Assembly (NCBI GenBank): GCA_934045905.1
Contig: OW203762.1
Span: 44,665,411 to 44,729,410, forward strand
Length of the DNA stretch: 64,000 bases
Origin: Leuctra nigra
Taxonomy: Eukaryota; Arthropoda; Insecta; Plecoptera; Leuctridae
Direction of reading: 5' to 3'
A program made the translations under genes and the position numbers. Below, one piece after another: positions 59,630 through 64,000 of this stretch (position 1 is the first letter of the stretch; every line of letters starts with the position of its first letter). The notes under the pieces were generated by a model. It was not told where the DNA came from and did not search any database. It saw only the letters and a list, made by a program, of their open reading frames with translations.

Positions 59630-62552
59630 GTACTTACTGCTAGTCTAAATTTATTAGATTATTACAGAGAATTGTGAATTTAAATTTTGTCCAGGATTCC
59701 GGATTTTACTTCCTATTTTGGTTGAATCGAATAAATTTTGTCCCACTTTAGTTTTAAGTTTCAAATTCGCTTACTCGATATCAATTCACTATTAGTCAGG
59801 GACCCGAACCTTTATGAATAAAGGTTCCGGTTCCACAATTTTATTTTATAAAGGTTCCGGTTCCGGTTCTGAAACAAATATTCTTAAAGGTTTGGTTGAT
59901 TTTTATGAAATCAACGGTATGATTTTTTAAGCAATTTTTATTTTTTTAAATGTTCAGGGATGAAAATTGACTGGTCAAATACTAAAATCGCAAAAAAAAA
60001 AAATTATAAGTTCTCTGGAAGTATTTTATTGAGAACTTGCTTTTTCAATTTAATGCACATGTTTGAGTACCTACCTAGGTACCTACTTTGTTTGATTAAG
60101 TACAAAAATTTACATTATTATTGAAGTATTATTGATTTCCTGTATCAAGTTGAGTAAATAAAAATGATCAGAAAACATCATTATTGAAATATTATTGATT
60201 TCCTGTATAAAGTTGAGTAAATGTAAAATGATCAGAAAATTATTTATGAATCTAGTGGAGCGGTCGCTCCACGCCAGCCAAGTCGTACGGCGCGCGCACA
60301 CTCTCATTTAAAAAGGCTGGATCAACCCACTTTTACTGTAAGCATCAAAGTGGCATTTTCGGCCTACTGGATCTTAAAATTGGGAAATATCACATTGTTA
60401 CGAAATATCTTAATTTCGAGCTTACCATATATACCATTATGATTACATTAAGAATAATGTGTACTTTAGGTAGGTATACGTCATCATAAGATCTAACAGA
60501 ATTTTCATATTAGCCAGGAATGCAGATAAATGAAATGTTAATTGTAAAATATATGGAAATGGACACAACTCTCATGTTATCTTTATTTCCTAAATCAAGT
60601 TGGCAAGTGCGATATCATCATCATCACTGATGAAGCCAAATCAAAAACTTCATCTGGTTTGTCTAATACTTCATCATTTTCTTCTTCCTCCTTTTCTTCT
60701 TCACAAGTTTAAACCATGTTAGCCATTTTGAACATGTTTCTCACATTTATGCAATTTGGGGGCAAAAAACATATTTTATATTTGACTGGTCAATTGACCT
60801 CGTACATCCTTAAAAATGTTTCACACTCATGAAACAAGATATTGAACCTATTTTCTAGGTTTGTACCTTGGCGTCCAACTTGCTCTAGGTCCCTCTTTCC
60901 CCTGTCACACTGTGTCATATTCGTGCAGTGGGGTCTTTTAACTGTAGGGGGGAGGAGGATCTGCAATTTTACTGTTTTTCAAGTTGTTATTATAAAATTA
61001 TTATCCCTCCTCTTAAGCTGTAATTAGGTAGGTAGGCTACTAATGTTCCCATTCACTCTTTTGTAGGTCCTTGCCAGCCGAGAAAGTTTGGTGGACGGAT
61101 TAGAAGAATCCGAGTCTGACGATGCTAATCTCATGTCGCAGGTAAGCTTCAATTTATATTTTGGCTGTGGTTGGTTGTTTTCTTAGCTTGAACTGTTTGA
61201 TATTCATTGTGTGTGCCAACATTCTGACACTAGGTCTAATTCAATTCTCATCATCTCTAAGTTCTAACAACCTCATGCTCAATAGGAGTAGTGTTGATGC
61301 GGATGTCAGTCCTCACCACCATAAGACAAGACCGTGAGCTAAATATTTTATAGATGGAATCCATTGTGGTACTGCATCGATAAATCTAGGAATATTTTTG
61401 AGCATGAGGTTGTAAGAATGTATGTATCTGTATTTGTCTTAGGAGAGTGTAAACTTTATGATAATAATGCTTTGCGTGCAGGTAATAATAAGTTTCGATA
61501 TTCTTTGCACAGGAGTTTCCTGATGATTTGGATGTCGATCCACTTACATTACCGGAAATACATGAACACATGATACGAAGTCCTCCTCCAATAACGTGGC
61601 CAAAATCTCCCAGTTTTAAAGTGTTCAGATTTCCAACGCAGTCCAGTGAAGATGATTCTAGTCAAGTACGTACCTATAATTCGTTTATGTCTAAGAAGAG
61701 TCAGGAAATAATGTGTAAATCATCTTACACATGTCATCTCTTATCAGGAAAGCTTGCAGCACTGCGGCAAAAAAGTGCCATTGAAACTTGTTACTCCTCG
61801 TCGTTCTCGAGCCAGCTTAGACGATCACCATCGTGAATTGTCTCCTGAAGCTCCTGGTTCGTCGTGTCCTCCTGGTTCCGGACGATACAACATTTCACCT
61901 CGCCTTCATCACCGCTCGTGCAGTGACACTCGAGGCAAGTGACAGCAATAATCATGTCGTTGTGATATTGCATGATAAATACGTAATTATCTCCTTCTGA
62001 TTCCGGCTGAATGCCATTTTCATGCTAGTTTGACATGAAAATGTACACGTTTAGCTCAAGATTGATTATCTTCACCCTCGCCCTCATTAGGTAGGTACAC
62101 ATTATTGTAAGTTCATTATTTTAGTTATTGTACCTTCATACCCAAAGGTCACAGTCCAAGGGTCTCGCTATGCTCCAGTAGCTACATTACGGATTTTAGT
62201 TTTAATATAAATTGGAATTTTGTATTTTATTAAAACTTGGTACCTACCTAGGTATTTAGTCTTACTAAAACTGAATTTAGATGCCTTTGGTAGAACATTC
62301 AAATTAGGTAAGGTTTGTATAATTTAACTTAATGCTTTGTTCCAATCCAATGTACAAATTAATTTTAGGTTTGTTTGTGCAGATCGTAGTCCACATCCAT
62401 TTTCACTACTCAGTCCCGAATCTTTACGCATACAAAAGCGCAACTTTGACGACATCATCCAACTTGTGCCAGAAGGAGACTGTGGGGACCGAAGACTCAT
62501 CGATGTTGTACCACAAAACCGCCCACTGCTCTCTACAAAGCGTGCTGTGTAG
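59414..62552 (+). CDS. Gene 2: Ser/Pro-rich protein of unknown function, ~266 aa, exons 59414-59629, 61067-61141, 61513-61665, 61748-61934, 62383-62552
   Basis: Five coding exons join without a frame break: phases 0, 0, 0 and 1 at the successive junctions. The product is acidic in the middle (LVDGLEESESDDANLMSQ, EFPDDLDVDP), has a proline cluster (RSPPPITWPKSP), then a basic Ser-rich part (TPRRSRASLDD, RLHHRSCSDTRDRSP) with possible 14-3-3-type and proline-directed phosphorylation sites, and a C-terminal block (NFDDIIQLVPEGDCGDRRL) ending in STKRAV. It has no transmembrane segment and looks largely disordered, suggesting a cytosolic or nuclear adaptor. I do not recognise the family. The splice sites, ordered phases and peptide quality make it a real gene with fair certainty. 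Confidence 0.82.
59630..61066. other. Gene 2 intron
   Basis: A two-copy tandem duplication of about 63 bp lies at 60114-60240, around TTATTGATTTCCTGTATCAA. GGTTCCGGTTCC words at 59820-59875 follow a CAGGGACCCGAACC word, which could be a hAT terminus, but no second end is seen. The 16-bp palindrome TGGAGCGGTCGCTCCA lies near 60258-60273. Confidence 0.6.
61067..61141 (+). CDS. Gene 2 exon, 25 codons
   Basis: The acceptor is CTTTTGTAG and the donor TCGCAG|GTAAGC. The 75-bp exon is phase 0 at both ends and encodes VLASRESLVDGLEESESDDA then NLMSQ, an acidic linker. Skipping it would keep the frame. Confidence 0.82.
61142..61512. other. Gene 2 intron, 371 bp
   Basis: It starts GTAAGC and ends TTTGCACAG. 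The word CTCATGCTCAATAGG at 61275 has a near-inverse, GAGCATGAGGTTG, at 61399, giving a loose hairpin. No other feature is seen. Confidence 0.6.
61513..61665 (+). CDS. Gene 2 exon, 51 codons
   Basis: The acceptor is TTTGCACAG and the donor AGTCAA|GTACGT; phase 0 at both ends. It encodes EFPDDLDVDPLTLPEIHEHM, then RSPPPITWPKSPSFKVFRFP and an acidic Ser tail. The proline cluster with SP and KSP sites suggests phosphorylation and SH3- or WW-type binding (inference). Confidence 0.85.
61748..61934 (+). CDS. Gene 2 exon, basic Ser-rich, with GC-AG donor
   Basis: The acceptor is CTCTTATCAG after an 82-bp intron. The exon encodes 62 residues plus one base: ESLQHCGKKVPLKLVTPRRS, RASLDDHHRELSPEAPGSSC and on to the SCSDTR end. 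The donor is CGAG|GCAAGT, a non-canonical GC site with otherwise perfect consensus. Using it restores the frame into the next exon through a split Asp codon (G|AT). Confidence 0.82.
61935..62382. other. Gene 2 last coding intron (GC-AG type), 448 bp
   Basis: It begins GCAAGT and ends TTTGTGCAG. An alternative acceptor (AATTTTAG, ending 62368) lies just upstream. It contains a TACCTACCTAGGTA palindromic word at about 62241-62254. Confidence 0.65.
62383..62552 (+). CDS. Gene 2 terminal coding exon
   Basis: After the split Asp codon it reads RSPHPFSLLSPESLRIQKRN, FDDIIQLVPEGDCGDRRLID and ends STKRAV with TAG at 62550-62552. Of the three frames, only this one fits the exon junction and gives a compact C-terminal block. 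A donor-like TTG|GTAAGT at 62584-62591 follows the stop by about 33 nt, so a 3' UTR intron is possible. Confidence 0.82.
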
Positions 62553-64000
62553 TCATAATTCTGTGAAAAATAATCACAACAGTTGGTAAGTTTTACTTGA
62601 TGGTTGATAGGTTATCTAATATCTACTAGTTAAATAAGTTGTAGTTCTTTATATGCGTTGCTAGTCAATACAGGGTTCTTAAAAATTAAAACTTACCATT
62701 TTTTTATATGTCATTTAGGGGTGTTCAGACAGAGTTGTAATTAAGATTATGGAATAGGGAAGTCTCCTGATAAATTAGATTTAGAAATTACTCATAATAT
62801 TGGAACTAGTTTTCAATTAAAAAACACTTAATTGGTTATTATTGTTTATTGAGTGTCAACTGTCCTTGTTGGCGCTGTATGTGCTCATGTACAACTTGGA
62901 TGAGACGAACACACAGTGATGCTATCACTTCGTAGGCAACAGGACAACTGACAACATTCATGCACGCTCCAGATTATTTCCTAGTATTAAGTCATCTTAC
63001 ATGCATAGACCAAATTTGCGTTGCAGCACACGCGCCACAGTAAAGCGCAAGACCCACTCTTTCCTTGGCTGCATGCACGTGCACTGAACTATGCACTACA
63101 CACTCAGCAATATAACTTAATGTGCATTATGCGTCAGTAAACTAGAACACATGTGGTCTTATCGGTAAGTGTCCGATACCACACAATTCAACAGTAGGTA
63201 ACTCATCAATACCGACCGTTAAAATCTTGTTATTCATTGCACTCCATTTTTTTCTGCCAATATGTCACAAGCAGTTTAAATGTGATTTTGATGAATTAAA
63301 CTTTTTAAAGTTTTTCGGATGATAAAAAGTCCCAAGGTACCCCCGACTCCCGGGAAGTTTGTCACTCATAAGTCATTAGGAAGGTACCTACTCATTATTA
63401 TTGGTGTTGATATTTACAACTTTAAAATAAAATATTAAGGAGACTTCTCTATTTGTATTTACAATTTACATACAAATCAACACCGTATAAATAATTGCGA
63501 TGATTTGAAGAATTCTGATGAACGCTCGTAATTGCAATGCTTAGTAATGGTGTGATGTAAAGGCGATTTACAATGTAACTTAGAGTGTTAAGAAATTAAT
63601 AATTAGTAAATTAGTTAAACATAAGAAATAAGAGTTACTTCCATGACACTATTGACGTGATCATATTGGATTGCCATTGTACTTTATGACATTAACTAAA
63701 CAATGATGTTTGCAGAGTTCCATTTTCGTAAGTTACCTAATGGTATAATTTACGTGAAGTACGTAGGTACCTAAGTTCCTAGGTACCTAGTTCTTTTGTA
63801 TATTTAGGTGTGTTCAGAACTATAGGTACCTAAGCCATGGATGTTTTCTGTGGTTGAATCATCAAGGTCACTACTCGAGTTTTTTACCACATCTTTGGAA
63901 TTGTTCCTTGTCAATATTTTGTATCCAAAAGGTGTCTCTAATAAGGAGAGATGGGATGATTCCAATTTTTCACTATTCCGATACCGATTCTTTGTATTGG
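62553..64000. other. 3' UTR and downstream sequence of gene 2, no further gene seen
   Basis: The sequence is AT-rich. A possible poly(A) signal AATAAA occurs at about 63426. TACCTAGGTACC-type palindromic words cluster at 63758-63832. The TTCCGATACCGATTC word at 63974-63988 near the window end may begin a repeat cut by the window edge. No open frame of coding quality is visible. Confidence 0.5.

Noticed and set aside
59790..59880. CAGGGACCCGAACC followed by GGTTCCGGTTCC words, considered as a hAT element
   Set aside because: Only one possible terminus is present and no target duplication or second end was found.

Overview
This is a eukaryotic nuclear DNA window, almost certainly from an arthropod and probably an insect. 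Coding sequence is sparse and split into short exons with GT-AG (once GC-AG) introns. CpG dinucleotides are common in the left 50 kb. Long minisatellites, G/C homopolymers and small non-autonomous DNA transposons fill much of the rest. A hemipteran origin is only a guess. There are no operons, bacterial-type genes or CRISPR arrays.

Two genes are supported, both on the + strand. (1) Positions 39559-50875 hold the 3' half of a MAD/MXD-family bHLH-leucine-zipper transcriptional repressor: three phase-compatible exons carry the helix-loop-helix, the zipper, and a Ser/Asp-rich tail most like MXI1. The exons for the Sin3-interaction domain and most of the basic region were not found and probably lie upstream. 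(2) Positions 55231-62552 hold a six-exon gene for a Ser/Pro-rich, probably disordered protein of about 266 residues that I do not recognise. Its leader can encode a separate 36-residue upstream ORF that is itself split by the first intron and is in frame with the main ORF.

Layout: 1-39.5 kb is intergenic or very long first-intron sequence. It holds four minisatellites (61-bp, ~140-bp, 100-bp and 35/37-bp units), several MITEs and a few orphan exon-like segments: one on the + strand at 14.8 kb resembling part of NBAS, and a minus-strand cluster at 22.3-25.7 kb. The MXD introns (39.7-50.7 kb) contain two neighbouring, unrelated minisatellites that both have a 32-bp period, plus two MITE copies. 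From about 51 kb the sequence becomes clearly AT-rich. The first intron of gene 2 (55.3-59.3 kb) contains four inverted-repeat elements: two with 8-bp hAT-type target duplications and two abutting elements that share one TTAA.

The two genes show no evident functional link. The most notable structural biology is the palindromic transposon family set, the abutting TTAA elements, the matched 32-bp arrays beside the bHLH exon, and the intron-split in-frame upstream ORF. All calls come from reading the sequence; no search or alignment program was run.
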